DNA of 64,000 nucleotides from SIG440 sp045591095 (GCA_045591095.1 JAZNSF010000007.1:1-64000); one strand, 5' to 3'; shown: positions 14,171 through 23,922, counted from the first letter of the stretch. Notes: generated by a model from the letters alone, not told the origin. A program made the numbers and translations.

Positions 14171-17100
14171 TTAAGCTTTTTCGATTGCGATTGTAACCTT
14201 TTCGCCGTTGATATTCCACTCTTTGCCGCTGTTTTCGCTCATTTCAATCGAAACAGCAAGTGCCTGAGACGCAATTTCTTCTTTGTTGGCGCTTATTACA
14301 CTGTCAATCTTTTCGCTACCTGAGTAAAGGACTTTGATGTGGTCCTGAACTTCAAATCCGCTGTCTTTACGCATGGTCTGGATTTTGCTCAGGATTTCTC
14401 TTACAAAGCCTTCTTCGATTAGCTCATCTGTAAGGTTTGTATCAAGAACAACAGTAAATCCACCCTCGCTGTCTGACACAAATCCGTCTTTTTGTAAGGT
14501 TTCAACCAAAACATCTTCCATGCCAAATTCAACATCAGTTCCTTCAATGTTAAGCTTGATAAGCTCGCCCTTTTGAAGAGTAGCCATTACCTCGGCGCCA
14601 TTCATTTTGTTTACTTCTTCAAATATAGCTCTTACTATCTTGCCGTACTTGGGGCCCATTGTCTTTAGCTGAGGCTTGAAGTTGTACGAAATAAATGCGC
14701 TTGCATCCTCGGTAATCTGGAGTTCCTTGACATTAAGCTCGTCTAAGATTATATCACGGTAAACCTCGTCAAGAGCCTGTTTTGTCTGAACAAAGATTTT
14801 TGCGATAGGCTGTCTGTTTTTAACGTTGGCAGCATTTCGGCAGGCACGGCCAAGGATTACAACTTTTCGTGCTGCGTCCATTTCACTCTCGATTTCGGGG
14901 AAGTCAAATGTCTCATTTGCAATCGGGAAGTCGCAAAGGTGAATACTCTCGGGTGCGGTCTTATCAACACTTAACACAAGATTACGGTAAATCATTTCGG
15001 TCATAAACGGAATGAACGGTGCGCAAACCTTTGAGAACTCGGTAAGCACTGTGTAAAGTGTCATATATGCTGCTATCTTGTCGCTGTCAAGCTCGCTTGC
15101 CCAGAATCTTTCTCTGGATCTACGAACATACCAGTTCGAAAGCTCGTCGGTAAATTCCTGAATAACGCGTGTTGCCTCGGTAATCTTATAGTTTTCAAGA
15201 TATTCGTCAACACTTCTTATAACGTTATTTAGCTTTGACAAAATCCACTTATCAAGAAGTGTGAGGCTTGATGCATCAAGCTTATGCTCGGTCGGGTTGA
15301 ACTTATCAATCTCGGCATAAAGCACATAGAACGCATAAGTATTCCAAAGTGTACCCATAAACTTTCTCTGTGCTTCTGAAACAGCTTCGTCGTGGAAGCG
15401 ATTTGGAAGCCAGGGAGCACTGTTTGAATAGAAGTACCATCTTACTGCATCCGAGCCTTGCTTATTGAGGACATCCCAGGGATTAACAACATTTCCTATA
15501 TGCTTTGACATCTTGCGTCCGTCCTTGTCCTGAACGTGACCAAGAACAACCACGTTTTTGTAAGGTGCTTTGTCAAAAAGCAAGGTGGAAATGGCAATAA
15601 GTGTATAGAACCAGCCCCGCGTCTGGTCGATAGCTTCACTGATAAAGTCAGCAGGGAAGTTATTGTCGAACATCTCTTTATTTTCAAATGGATAGTGCCA
15701 CTGTGCAAATGGCATTGAGCCTGAGTCAAACCAGCAGTCGATAACGTCTGCTACTCTCTTCATTTCGCCGCCGCACTTTTCGCACTTTAAGAAAACATTA
15801 TCAACATAAGGCTTATGAAGCTCGATATCATCGGGAACGTTAATGCCCTTTGTCTTAAGCTCTTCAATAGAGCCAATGCATTCGTGGTGACCACATTCAC
15901 AAGTCCAGATAGGAAGCGGAGTTCCCCAGTATCTTGAACGCGAAAGACCCCAGTCGATTACATTTTCAAGGAAGTTTCCAAATCTGCCGTGCTTGATGTT
16001 GTCAGGAAGCCAATTTACTGTTTCGTTGTTCTTAAGGAGATTATCACGAACAGCAGACATCTTGATAAACCATGTATCGCAAGCATAGTAAAGAAGCGGT
16101 GTATCGCATCTCCAGCAGAATGGATAGCTGTGCTCAAAGTCAATAACGCTAAAAAGCTGACCTCGGTCACGAAGGTCGCGGATAACAAGCTTGTCTACGT
16201 CCTTTACAAACATACCCTTCCAAGGCTCAACTGCGTCAACAAACTTACCCTGGGTGTTTACAAGGTTTACGAAAGGTAAATCGTTTTCCTTACCAACTCT
16301 TGAGTCGTCTTCACCAAATGCAGGCGCAATGTGTACGATACCAGTACCATCACTCATTGTAACGTAATTGTCAGCTACAACAAAATATGCCTTTTTGTCT
16401 GGGTTTGCGAAAGTAAAGAGTGGCTCGTATTCAAGACCGCAAAGGTCTGTACCTACGTATTTTTCAACTATCTCGTATTCGTCCTTGATAACAGTATCCA
16501 GCAGTGCTTCTGCAAGGATATATGATTCTTCGCCGCACTTGATTTTTACATAAGTTTCCCTTGGGTTTACGCAAAGTGCAACGTTTGACGGCAAAGTCCA
16601 GGGGGTTGTGGTCCAGGCAAGGATATATTCGTTGGTCTTACCCTTTACAATAAACTTTGCAATTAAAGATGCTTCCTTTACGTCCTTATAGCCTTGTGCA
16701 ACCTCGTGGCTTGAAAGCGAAGTGCCACAGCGGGGGCAGTATGGCATAATTTTATGGCCTTTGTAAAGAAGCTTTTTGTCCCAGATTGTCTTAAGCGCCC
16801 ACCAGACAGACTCGATATAATCGTTGTGATAGGTAACGTATGGGTTTTCCATATCCGCCCAGAAGCCGACACGGTCACTCATTTCCTCCCACTCACTTTG
16901 ATAGGTGAAAACACTGTCCTTACACTTTTTGACAAAGTCCTCGATACCATAGTTTTCAATCTGGGGCTTACCGCTGATGCCTAGCTGTTTTTCGACTTCA
17001 AGCTCAACAGGAAGACCGTGGGTATCCCAGCCCGCCTTTCTTTGCACGCTAAAGCCTTTCATTGTGCGATAACGTGGTATAAGGTCCTTAATAACACGTG

Positions 17101-17281
17101 TCAAAACGTGACCGATATGGGGTTTACCATTTGCTGTCGGCGGGCCGTCAAAAAAGGTAAAGATTTCCGCACCGTCACGGGCTTGTATACTCTTTTTAAA
17201 TATATCGTTTTCTTTCCAGAAATTTACTATGTCCTTTTCTCTTTCCACAAAGGACAAGTCGGTTGATACCTTATCGTACAT
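14171..17281 (-). CDS. ileS: isoleucyl-tRNA synthetase (IleS2 type)
   Basis: A 1036-residue class Ia synthetase attaching isoleucine to tRNA-Ile. The HIGH motif is at 55-58 (NGKPHIGHVLT). The CP1 editing domain includes WTTTPWTLPSN near 223. KMSK is near 589 (DGRKMSKHIGN), followed by the helical anticodon-binding domain and a C-terminal extension (VTIAIEKA end). Length and wording match the eukaryote-like IleS2 form, which in several bacteria tolerates mupirocin. It lacks the C-terminal zinc finger of the E. coli form. The TACGACCTCC on plus gives an AGGAGG 7 bases before the ATG. No T-box is visible in the 247-base divergent region, which is unusual for a clostridial ileS. Confidence 0.96.
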   Translation of the reverse strand: MYDKVSTDLSFVEREKDIVNFWKENDIFKKSIQARDGAEIFTFFDGPPTANGKPHIGHVLTRVIKDLIPRYRTMKGFSVQRKAGWDTHGLPVELEVEKQLGISGKPQIENYGIEDFVKKCKDSVFTYQSEWEEMSDRVGFWADMENPYVTYHNDYIESVWWALKTIWDKKLLYKGHKIMPYCPRCGTSLSSHEVAQGYKDVKEASLIAKFIVKGKTNEYILAWTTTPWTLPSNVALCVNPRETYVKIKCGEESYILAEALLDTVIKDEYEIVEKYVGTDLCGLEYEPLFTFANPDKKAYFVVADNYVTMSDGTGIVHIAPAFGEDDSRVGKENDLPFVNLVNTQGKFVDAVEPWKGMFVKDVDKLVIRDLRDRGQLFSVIDFEHSYPFCWRCDTPLLYYACDTWFIKMSAVRDNLLKNNETVNWLPDNIKHGRFGNFLENVIDWGLSRSRYWGTPLPIWTCECGHHECIGSIEELKTKGINVPDDIELHKPYVDNVFLKCEKCGGEMKRVADVIDCWFDSGSMPFAQWHYPFENKEMFDNNFPADFISEAIDQTRGWFYTLIAISTLLFDKAPYKNVVVLGHVQDKDGRKMSKHIGNVVNPWDVLNKQGSDAVRWYFYSNSAPWLPNRFHDEAVSEAQRKFMGTLWNTYAFYVLYAEIDKFNPTEHKLDASSLTLLDKWILSKLNNVIRSVDEYLENYKITEATRVIQEFTDELSNWYVRRSRERFWASELDSDKIAAYMTLYTVLTEFSKVCAPFIPFMTEMIYRNLVLSVDKTAPESIHLCDFPIANETFDFPEIESEMDAARKVVILGRACRNAANVKNRQPIAKIFVQTKQALDEVYRDIILDELNVKELQITEDASAFISYNFKPQLKTMGPKYGKIVRAIFEEVNKMNGAEVMATLQKGELIKLNIEGTDVEFGMEDVLVETLQKDGFVSDSEGGFTVVLDTNLTDELIEEGFVREILSKIQTMRKDSGFEVQDHIKVLYSGSEKIDSVISANKEEIASQALAVSIEMSENSGKEWNINGEKVTIAIEKA

Positions 17282-17425
17282 TATACGACCTCCTAAATGT
17301 ATGTAAATTTTAAATTAAAAAACTACATTCTTATTTATTTTACAAGAAATTTAGGGGTTTGTAAAGTAATTTATGAAAATTCCTTTAATTTTTGGTAACT
17401 TTTTTCTTTAAAAATCAAAAAATCA

Positions 17426-17454
17426 TTGAATTACCTTGCCAAGTGTGGTATACT
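17426..17454 (+). promoter_or_regulatory. promoter of the Clp ATPase gene
   Basis: TTGAAT (17426-17431), 17 bases, TATACT (17449-17454), 74 bases before the ATG. A GTCGGCAG/ATGCCGA-type hairpin lies in the leader near 17477-17494. No CtsR heptad repeat or CIRCE was recognised. Confidence 0.6.
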
Positions 17455-17528
17455 TTTTTGAATGAAACGAATTTTTGTCGGCAGTAAATGCCGAAAATAT
17501 ATGCGAATAATTTTCACGGAGGTAAGTT

Positions 17529-19880
17529 ATGCTCTGCATTAGATGCAAAAAAAATATGGCCGTCGTTTTTATCAACAAAATCGAGTCCGACGGCAAGCAG
17601 GTAAACGAAGGCTATTGCCTCTCCTGTGCAAAAGAACTTAATATCGGTGCTGTAAGCGATATGATTAAAAACCTTGGCATAAGTCCCGAGGAGTTTGACA
17701 ATATGAACACCGAATCTATGCGTATGATGGAGGATATGAGCGAGTCCGGCGACTTTGACCCATCAGCTTTCGGCGAGATATTTGGCCAGCTTGGCGACTT
17801 TGACGACAGCGAAGATGGCGGTGCTACAAAAAAATCACCACTCTCCTTCCTTTCTAATATGTTTGGCGCACCGCAAGGCAGTGAAAAGAAAGAAGCAAGC
17901 GATAAATCAGGCGCTAAAGATAGCGAAAAGCAAGAGAAAAAGGACAAGAAACGTAAGTTTTTAAATATGTACGGCACCAACCTTACCCAAAAAGCAAAGG
18001 ACGGACAAATCGACCGCGTAATCGGCAGAGACTCGGAAATGGCGCGTGTCAGCCAAATCCTTAATCGCCGCACAAAAAATAACCCCGTGCTTCTTGGCGA
18101 GCCAGGCGTTGGAAAGACAGCAATTGCCGAGGGTCTTGCCCTAAAAATTGTTGAGGGTAATGTCCCCGCAAAGCTTCTTGACAAAGAAATTTATCTTATC
18201 GATATGGCAGCAATGGTTGCGGGAACACAGTTTAGGGGTCAGTTTGAGTCAAGGCTTAAAAGTCTTATAAACGAAGTAAAAACTCTTGGCAACATAATCT
18301 TAGTTATTGACGAAGTTCATATTCTTACCAAAGCGGGCGATGCCGAGGGCGCTATGAACGCGGGTAATATACTAAAACCCGCACTTTCGCGTGGTGAAAT
18401 CCAGATAATCGGTGCAACCACTTTGGAAGAATACCGAAAATACATCGAAAAAGATACTGCACTTGAAAGACGTTTCCAGTCGGTTTTGGTTGAAGAGCCT
18501 TCGGTTGAAGAAACTATCGAGATTTTACGCGGCATAAAAAGCTACTACGAAAACTATCACCATGTTAAGATTTCAGAGGATATTATCCGCACTGCGGCAA
18601 TTCTTTCGAAAAGATATATAACCGACCGTTTTCTCCCCGACAAAGCAATTGACGTAATCGACGAAGCTTCATCAAAGGCAAACCTTTTAAACTCGTCACT
18701 GGTAGAAATTGCAAAACTTGAATCAGAGCTTAAAGCCGTTGAAAAAGCTCAGGCAGAGCTTGAGGCAGAAAACACAAAAACAGACGAAGTGCCTGCTGAA
18801 AACTACGAGAAGCTTGCGCAGCTTAAAAGTCGTGAATGTAGCATTAACGAAAAGCTAAACGCCTTAAAGAGTGACGCGATGGAAACCGAGCTAACTCCTG
18901 AGGATTTGGCATCAGTAATCGAAAACTGGACAAAAATTCCGGTTAAAAACATTGCCGAGTTTGAGGCAAATAACTTAGTTAACCTTGAAGAAAAACTCCA
19001 CAAAAATCTGATAGGCCAAAACGAGGCAGTCTCTGCTGTTGCACGTGGTATACGCCGCAAGCGCGCAGGGTTCAGCCTTAAGCGTCGCCCTGCATCGTTC
19101 ATTTTTGTAGGCCCTACAGGCGTTGGTAAGACCGAGCTTGTAAAGCAAATCGCAATCGAAGTATTTTCGACCGAGGACGCACTTATCCGCTTTGATATGT
19201 CCGAGTTTATGGAAAAGCACTCGGCATCAAGACTTATAGGCTCGCCCCCGGGATACGTTGGCTATGACGATGCCGGTCAGCTGACCGAAAAGGTCCGCCG
19301 TCACCCATACAGCGTGATACTTTTTGACGAAATCGAAAAAGCACACCCTGACGTATTTAATATGCTACTTCAAATCCTTGACGACGGCCGAATAACCGAC
19401 AGCCACGGCAAAACTGTTTCGTTTGAGGATACCATTATCATAATGACGTCAAACGCCGGAAGCACTGATTCTTCTGCTGTTATGGGATTTGGTGCTGACA
19501 GCAATTCTTCTTCAAAAGCTAAAGCCGAGCGTGCACTTCGCCAGATTTTCAGACCCGAGTTTTTGAATAGAATTGACGAAATTGTGGTCTTTGACCAGCT
19601 TACCAAGGAAGACTTACTCAAGATAGCAAATTTGATGCTTTTAGAGCTTAAAAAAGGTCTTTTGGAGAAAGGTATCGCACTTAGTATTACCGACAGTGCA
19701 AAGGAACTTATTGCACGAGAAGGCTACAGCACCACATACGGCGCAAGGCCTATGCGAAGATTCATTGAACGCCACGTCGAGGATAAGCTTGCTCAGCTTT
19801 ATATTGCGGGTGACCTTAAAGACGGAAACACAGCATCAGTTGACGTTTTGGACGAAGAAATCAAAATACAATTAATCTAA
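17529..19880 (+). CDS. ClpE-type AAA+ chaperone ATPase
   Basis: A 783-residue class I Clp ATPase with two AAA+ rings that unfolds proteins, probably for ClpP. Instead of the ClpC N-domain it starts with a zinc finger (C3, C6, C30, C33), as in ClpE. An acidic low-complexity linker with lysine-rich stretches fills 75-145. Walker A1 is GEPGVGKT near 190, with Walker B VIDEVHIL, and a short coiled-coil middle domain lies at about 390-460. Walker A2 is GPTGVGKT near 528, with SPPGYVGYDDAGQLTEKVRRHPYSVILFDEIEKAHP. The C-terminal D2-small domain has TYGARPMRRFIE. GGAGGT precedes the ATG. It is monocistronic, with a terminator directly after it. Confidence 0.9.
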   Translation: MLCIRCKKNMAVVFINKIESDGKQVNEGYCLSCAKELNIGAVSDMIKNLGISPEEFDNMNTESMRMMEDMSESGDFDPSAFGEIFGQLGDFDDSEDGGATKKSPLSFLSNMFGAPQGSEKKEASDKSGAKDSEKQEKKDKKRKFLNMYGTNLTQKAKDGQIDRVIGRDSEMARVSQILNRRTKNNPVLLGEPGVGKTAIAEGLALKIVEGNVPAKLLDKEIYLIDMAAMVAGTQFRGQFESRLKSLINEVKTLGNIILVIDEVHILTKAGDAEGAMNAGNILKPALSRGEIQIIGATTLEEYRKYIEKDTALERRFQSVLVEEPSVEETIEILRGIKSYYENYHHVKISEDIIRTAAILSKRYITDRFLPDKAIDVIDEASSKANLLNSSLVEIAKLESELKAVEKAQAELEAENTKTDEVPAENYEKLAQLKSRECSINEKLNALKSDAMETELTPEDLASVIENWTKIPVKNIAEFEANNLVNLEEKLHKNLIGQNEAVSAVARGIRRKRAGFSLKRRPASFIFVGPTGVGKTELVKQIAIEVFSTEDALIRFDMSEFMEKHSASRLIGSPPGYVGYDDAGQLTEKVRRHPYSVILFDEIEKAHPDVFNMLLQILDDGRITDSHGKTVSFEDTIIIMTSNAGSTDSSAVMGFGADSNSSSKAKAERALRQIFRPEFLNRIDEIVVFDQLTKEDLLKIANLMLLELKKGLLEKGIALSITDSAKELIAREGYSTTYGARPMRRFIERHVEDKLAQLYIAGDLKDGNTASVDVLDEEIKIQLI

Positions 19881-19883
19881 TTA

Positions 19884-19915
19884 AAAAAGCTGCCAAAAAT
19901 ATTTGGCAGCTTTTT
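19884..19915. terminator. bidirectional terminator
   Basis: The 14-bp perfect stem AAAAAGCTGCCAAA pairs with TTTGGCAGCTTTTT around a 4-base loop. It serves the Clp gene and the B12 radical SAM gene. Confidence 0.9.
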
Positions 19916-19919
19916 ATTT

Positions 19920-21383
19920 TTAATATAACTTATACCAATCGGGTGTTCCGACTCCGTTTGAGTGCCAGGTCGAAAAATCTTCTTTCATTACTCGCATAAT
20001 TGGCGCGAGCTTTTCTTCAGCTAGGTTTCCTTTTAAAAACTCGTAAAGATGCGAGTAAAGGCTGATTCGTTTTACGCCTTGCCCTAAAAGCCCCTTTTCT
20101 TTCCAATATTTTGAAAGCTTCAGGTAAAAATCAAAGGGTGTTTCAAAATATTCTACTGCTTTTCCCAAAGTCTTATAAAATCTTCCCGAGTTATAGTACC
20201 TTTCAAGGACATCCTCTACCGCTTTAAGAACCATAATCTCATCAAAGCTAAGCACATTTGTCGAAAACACTTCGTAGGGTGCAAAGTCAGAAAATTCTAT
20301 ACCATATTCCTTAGCTTTCGTCCGTAACGCAGAACCCTTTAAAAGCTTCAAAAACCCAAGTTGCAACACATGGGGATTTAGATTGTAGACCTCATTAAAA
20401 GATTTTTTAAATGAATCAAAATCCTCTAAGGGAAGTCCTGCTATAAGGTCAAGGTGAAGCATTACATTAGTTTCTTGTCTTAGCCTCTTTACATTCCTTG
20501 ATAATTTTTCTATATCCATAGACCTAGATATTTCTATTAAAGTATCGGGGTTGGTGGTTTGTACACCAATTTCAAACTGAATTTGCCCCACGTGTGCATT
20601 CTTCAAAAGTTCGATATCACAGTCTTCCAAAAGGTCTGCCCCTATCTCAAAATGAAAGCAAGTATCTTTGCCATTGTTAATACAATATTCCCAAATTTCG
20701 TGGGCTCTTTTTCTATCTGCATTAAAGGTTCGGTCGACAAATTTAACTGTCATAACCCTACTTTCTATAAACTTTGAAAGTTCTTTTTCCACCCTTCCTA
20801 TCGACAAAAACCTCACGCCTTTTTCTACCGATGAAAGACAATAAGTACACGAAAAGGGACAGCCGCGGCTTGTTTCGTAGTAGACTAACTTTTCACCATT
20901 TACAACATTTTCAAGGTCTTTGTCAGCATAAGGAAATGGCAAAGAATCCATATCCAGTTGGGCACTTGAAGAAATCACCGTTCTTTCCTTTGGTGGATTT
21001 TCCAAAAGGCTCAAAACCGCGTCTTCCCCCTCGCCTTTTACTATGTAGTCAATGAAATCATTTTCGCCTAGTATCTTTTCGGCATCAAAAGAAACTTCGG
21101 GCCCTCCCAAAAATATTTTCCGCTCGGGCCTTAGCTTTTTTAAGGATTTAGAGATTTTAAGGACATACGAAATATTCCAGATATAACACGAAAAACCATA
21201 TGCATCGCAATCACTTGCATAAAGCTTTGAAAGCACGTTAAACTCAGGCTCATTTATGCTAAATTCAGAAAAGTCACACTCAAATCTTTTTTGCCTGGAG
21301 TACTCAGAAATATATCTGACCGCAATATTGGTATGCACATATTTAGCATTTATTGCTACCATCAAAGTCTTATGCTTTTTCAT
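19920..21383 (-). CDS. B12-binding-domain radical SAM protein with DUF4080-like tail
   Basis: A 487-residue enzyme. Residues 1-135 resemble a cobalamin-binding Rossmann domain (GGPEVSFDAEKIL). The radical SAM core has C175xxxC179xxC182 (RGCPFSCTYC), followed by the barrel (FHFEIGADLL, LIAGLPLED). The C-terminal part (YNSGRFYKTLGKAVEYFETPFDFYLKLSKYWKEKGL) matches the DUF4080 family. No DxHxxG is visible, so cobalamin binding may be lost or atypical. The substrate is unknown. It overlaps the luxS stop region by 14 bases and is the last gene of the acpP-side cluster. Confidence 0.85.
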   Translation of the reverse strand: MKKHKTLMVAINAKYVHTNIAVRYISEYSRQKRFECDFSEFSINEPEFNVLSKLYASDCDAYGFSCYIWNISYVLKISKSLKKLRPERKIFLGGPEVSFDAEKILGENDFIDYIVKGEGEDAVLSLLENPPKERTVISSSAQLDMDSLPFPYADKDLENVVNGEKLVYYETSRGCPFSCTYCLSSVEKGVRFLSIGRVEKELSKFIESRVMTVKFVDRTFNADRKRAHEIWEYCINNGKDTCFHFEIGADLLEDCDIELLKNAHVGQIQFEIGVQTTNPDTLIEISRSMDIEKLSRNVKRLRQETNVMLHLDLIAGLPLEDFDSFKKSFNEVYNLNPHVLQLGFLKLLKGSALRTKAKEYGIEFSDFAPYEVFSTNVLSFDEIMVLKAVEDVLERYYNSGRFYKTLGKAVEYFETPFDFYLKLSKYWKEKGLLGQGVKRISLYSHLYEFLKGNLAEEKLAPIMRVMKEDFSTWHSNGVGTPDWYKLY

Positions 21384-21831
21384 ACTCTAAGTCGTCCTCT
21401 GTCTCGGTTTTAATTTTTTCTAAGTATTCCCTTGCTTCTTTTCTGGCGATTTTAGTGTTAAGAGTTTTATAATTTCCGCACTCTATTTCGCTGTTTCCCG
21501 GCATTTCGCCGCTATATAACGAAATCTCTGAAAGTACTCTTTTTATCTCGTCTAAAACCTCAGAGTGATTTGCCTCCCTGATAAGCAAATAAAACCCCGT
21601 CTGACAGCCCATCGGTCCTACATAGATTACGTCATCAGCCAGTTTTCCGTTTCGCATAAATGTCGCAAATAAATGCTCAAACGAATGCATCGCCTGATTG
21701 GACAAAACATCATCTGTATTTGGTTTTCTCATACGCAAGTCATAAGTGGTTATATCACCGTCAATTCTCGAAATATACACCCATTCTTTTATAAAGCGGT
21801 GGTCAACCGTAAAGCTTGCAATTTTTTTCAT
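21370..21831 (-). CDS. luxS: S-ribosylhomocysteine lyase
   Basis: A 153-residue metal enzyme splitting S-ribosylhomocysteine into homocysteine and the precursor of autoinducer-2. Metal ligands are H49 and H53 (HSFEH, with catalytic E52) and C118 (IECGNYKTL). The active-site cysteine is C76 in GPMGCQTGFYL. Length is normal. The ATG at 21831 with AGAAGG 12 bases ahead is chosen over a GTG four codons upstream. It lies in a run acpP-rnc-radical SAM-luxS-B12 radical SAM, separated by only 15 bases from the radical SAM gene upstream. No methyl-cycle gene (pfs, metE) is next to it. Confidence 0.95.
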   Translation of the reverse strand: MKKIASFTVDHRFIKEWVYISRIDGDITTYDLRMRKPNTDDVLSNQAMHSFEHLFATFMRNGKLADDVIYVGPMGCQTGFYLLIREANHSEVLDEIKRVLSEISLYSGEMPGNSEIECGNYKTLNTKIARKEAREYLEKIKTETEDDLEYEKA

Positions 21832-21846
21832 ATATAAATTCACCTT

Positions 21847-22818
21847 CTATGGCTTTACCAACGCGCAAAGCTCTAAATTATATTGTTCCTTAAAATAGAT
21901 TTTGTTGGACTTTTTGTGTCCGATTACTTTAGAAACATCGCCCTTTTGGCACAAAAACTCTATTTTCCCGTCCTTTGTGCCATTTTCCAAAAGCTGTTTT
22001 TCTATTTTGTCCCTGAAAATAAGACCCTCCACAATCTCGCCAAAGGCAGGATGATACGGCCCCGCAACAACTGTCTCGCCATCATCTAGTTCCTCTGACG
22101 CATGAAGACCAAGCCTTATTACATCTATATTTGCCTCTCTGAATGAAACAACAGCATCTTTTGCCAAAAGAGCTGCTTCTTCCAAAGAATAAGGCTTATA
22201 AAACCCAGCGTTATAATATTTTTCAATGGCAGTACCCTTTAAAGTTAACACCGGATAAATCCTGACGCAGTCAGGCGAAAGCGCGATTATATCCTTGACA
22301 GTCTTTTTGTCCTTTTCGGGGGTCGAGCCATACATTCCAAGCATCATCTGGTGGCCAAGCCCTATGCCTTTTTCTCTTATAAGACGAGATGCACGAACAA
22401 CCGATTCAAAATCATGTCCTCTGTTGTTCATTTTAAGAACCTCGTCGTCGCTGCTTTGTACGCCAAGCTCTATCATGGTGACGTTATAGCGCTTAAGAAG
22501 GTCTAAACCAGCATCGTTTATGCAGTCAGGCCGAGTGGATAAACGCACGCCCGAAACCTTAGGAAAAAACTCTGCCACAACTTCCAGAAATTCTTTTTGT
22601 AAGGGCATTGGAAGCCCCGTAAAGCTTCCTCCAAAAAATGCTACTTCAACCAAAGAATCTTCCCCGTCTATTGTAGACAAAAACTTTTTTATCAGTACTC
22701 TTACATCATCTTTGGTAACTTCGGTCTCGATACCGGTAATTTTCTTTTGACTGCAAAAAGCGCAGTCGTGAGGGCAACCACGATGAGGTATAAAGATTGG
22801 TAAATTATACTTTCTCAT
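21847..22818 (-). CDS. Elp3-like radical SAM protein
   Basis: A 323-residue radical SAM protein with C15xxxC19xxC22 (HRGCPHDCAFC), the SAM-binding FFGGSFTGLP near 63, STRPDCI near 94 and ELGVQSSDDEVLKMNNRGH near 117. The layout matches the radical SAM half of Elp3-type proteins without the acetyltransferase domain. Proteins of this type often lie next to rnc in Clostridia, and its start overlaps rnc by 14 bases. The exact reaction is unknown, though tRNA modification is a reasonable guess from the family. Confidence 0.85.
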   Translation of the reverse strand: MRKYNLPIFIPHRGCPHDCAFCSQKKITGIETEVTKDDVRVLIKKFLSTIDGEDSLVEVAFFGGSFTGLPMPLQKEFLEVVAEFFPKVSGVRLSTRPDCINDAGLDLLKRYNVTMIELGVQSSDDEVLKMNNRGHDFESVVRASRLIREKGIGLGHQMMLGMYGSTPEKDKKTVKDIIALSPDCVRIYPVLTLKGTAIEKYYNAGFYKPYSLEEAALLAKDAVVSFREANIDVIRLGLHASEELDDGETVVAGPYHPAFGEIVEGLIFRDKIEKQLLENGTKDGKIEFLCQKGDVSKVIGHKKSNKIYFKEQYNLELCALVKP

Positions 22819-23479
22819 TTTTTATACCTAAGGCTCTAAAAGCCTCTTTTGCAGCATTCTGTTCTGCCAGTTTACGGCTTTTGCCATTCCCAAAGCCAAT
22901 TATTTTGCCCTTATAAAGCGCTTCCACAAAAAATTCGGGGTTATGGTCAGGACCCTTCTTTTCCTTCATTCGATATTTAACAACATCGTTATCCTTGTCG
23001 CGTTTTTGGAAATAGATTTGTAGCTCCGACTTATAGTTCGGCTCGGAAATAACCTCTACCTTTTCTATCCTGTCGCCAAATGCGTTTAAGGTCCATTTTT
23101 TTGCCTCTTCAATGCCACCATCTAGGAAAATAGCACCCAAAATAGCCTCAAAAGTGTCTGCAAGCACCGAATCCTTATCTTTTCCTCTGCTCATAGCCTC
23201 AGACCTTCCAAGTTTTAGGGCATCGCCAAGGTTCATCTCGCGGGCAAGCTCTGCCAAAGACTTTTCACATACCAGTATTGCACGTATCTTAGTAAGGTCT
23301 CCCTCGTCCGAGTCTGGATACATCTCATATATTTTTGTAGCAATTACATACGAAAGAACACTATCTCCCAAAAACTCTAAACGCTGGTTGCTTTCGATTT
23401 TCAGGTCATTCGCCAGCGAAATATGCGTAAGCGCCAGCTTTAATAAAGAGCTATCTTTAAATTTATATTTTATATCCAA
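22805..23479 (-). CDS. rnc: ribonuclease III
   Basis: A 224-residue double-strand-specific endoribonuclease that processes rRNA precursors and structured mRNAs. The signature NQRLEFLGDSVLS (residues 31-43) carries catalytic E35 and D39. LADTFEAILGAIFLDGG supplies the second acidic pair. The C-terminal dsRNA-binding domain begins near 150 (NYKSELQIYFQ) and ends GKSRKLAEQNAAKEAFRAL. The gene follows acpP after a terminator hairpin, so read-through or its own promoter must supply transcription. Confidence 0.96.
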   Translation of the reverse strand: MDIKYKFKDSSLLKLALTHISLANDLKIESNQRLEFLGDSVLSYVIATKIYEMYPDSDEGDLTKIRAILVCEKSLAELAREMNLGDALKLGRSEAMSRGKDKDSVLADTFEAILGAIFLDGGIEEAKKWTLNAFGDRIEKVEVISEPNYKSELQIYFQKRDKDNDVVKYRMKEKKGPDHNPEFFVEALYKGKIIGFGNGKSRKLAEQNAAKEAFRALGIKNEKV

Positions 23480-23530
23480 ATTACATCAAATCCTTTTCCC
23501 TCGGTTTTTAAGGTTTTATATCTATTCAAA

Positions 23531-23570
23531 AAAATCAAACGAACTGCTGTTTTAAAGTAACAGCAGTTCG
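23531..23570 (-). terminator. terminator after acpP
   Basis: The 12-bp perfect stem CGAACTGCTGTT/AACAGCAGTTCG (23540-23570) is followed on the minus strand by a T-rich run. Confidence 0.75.
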
Positions 23571-23583
23571 CATTTTTACAATC

Positions 23584-23820
23584 TTAACATTTTGTATTGA
23601 TATAGTTTACTGCATCTCCTACAGTTGAAATTTCGTCGGCATCCTCATCGGGGATTTCCAGATCAAATTCCTCCTCGAGTGCCATCATAAGCTGTACCAA
23701 AGCCAGTGAATCTGCCTCCAAATCGTTGATAAATGACGATTCCATAGTAATAGTACTCTCATCAATATCAAGCTGTTCTGCCGTAATTTCCTTTACTTTT
23801 CCAAAAACATCCATTTTCAA
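23584..23820 (-). CDS. acpP: acyl carrier protein
   Basis: A 78-residue acidic carrier protein for fatty acid synthesis. The phosphopantetheine serine is S38 in LEADSLALVQLMMALEEEF. GGAGGG precedes the ATG by 6 bases. A promoter lies at 23855-23884. No fab genes are adjacent, so its link to rnc is the common clostridial one. The tail ends in a cysteine (NTKC), which is uncommon. Confidence 0.95.
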   Translation of the reverse strand: MKMDVFGKVKEITAEQLDIDESTITMESSFINDLEADSLALVQLMMALEEEFDLEIPDEDADEISTVGDAVNYINTKC

Positions 23821-23854
23821 AATCCCTCCTCATATAGTCTATATGTTTTCATAT

Positions 23855-23884
23855 AATATACCATACAACCTACTCTGTAGTCAA
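23855..23884 (-). promoter_or_regulatory. promoter of acpP
   Basis: TTGACT (23879-23884), 18 bases, TATATT (23855-23860) on the minus strand. No FapR operator was seen. Confidence 0.65.
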
Positions 23885-23922
23885 TACAAATTTACTCAAA
23901 TTTTCCACCTTTAGGTATTTTT

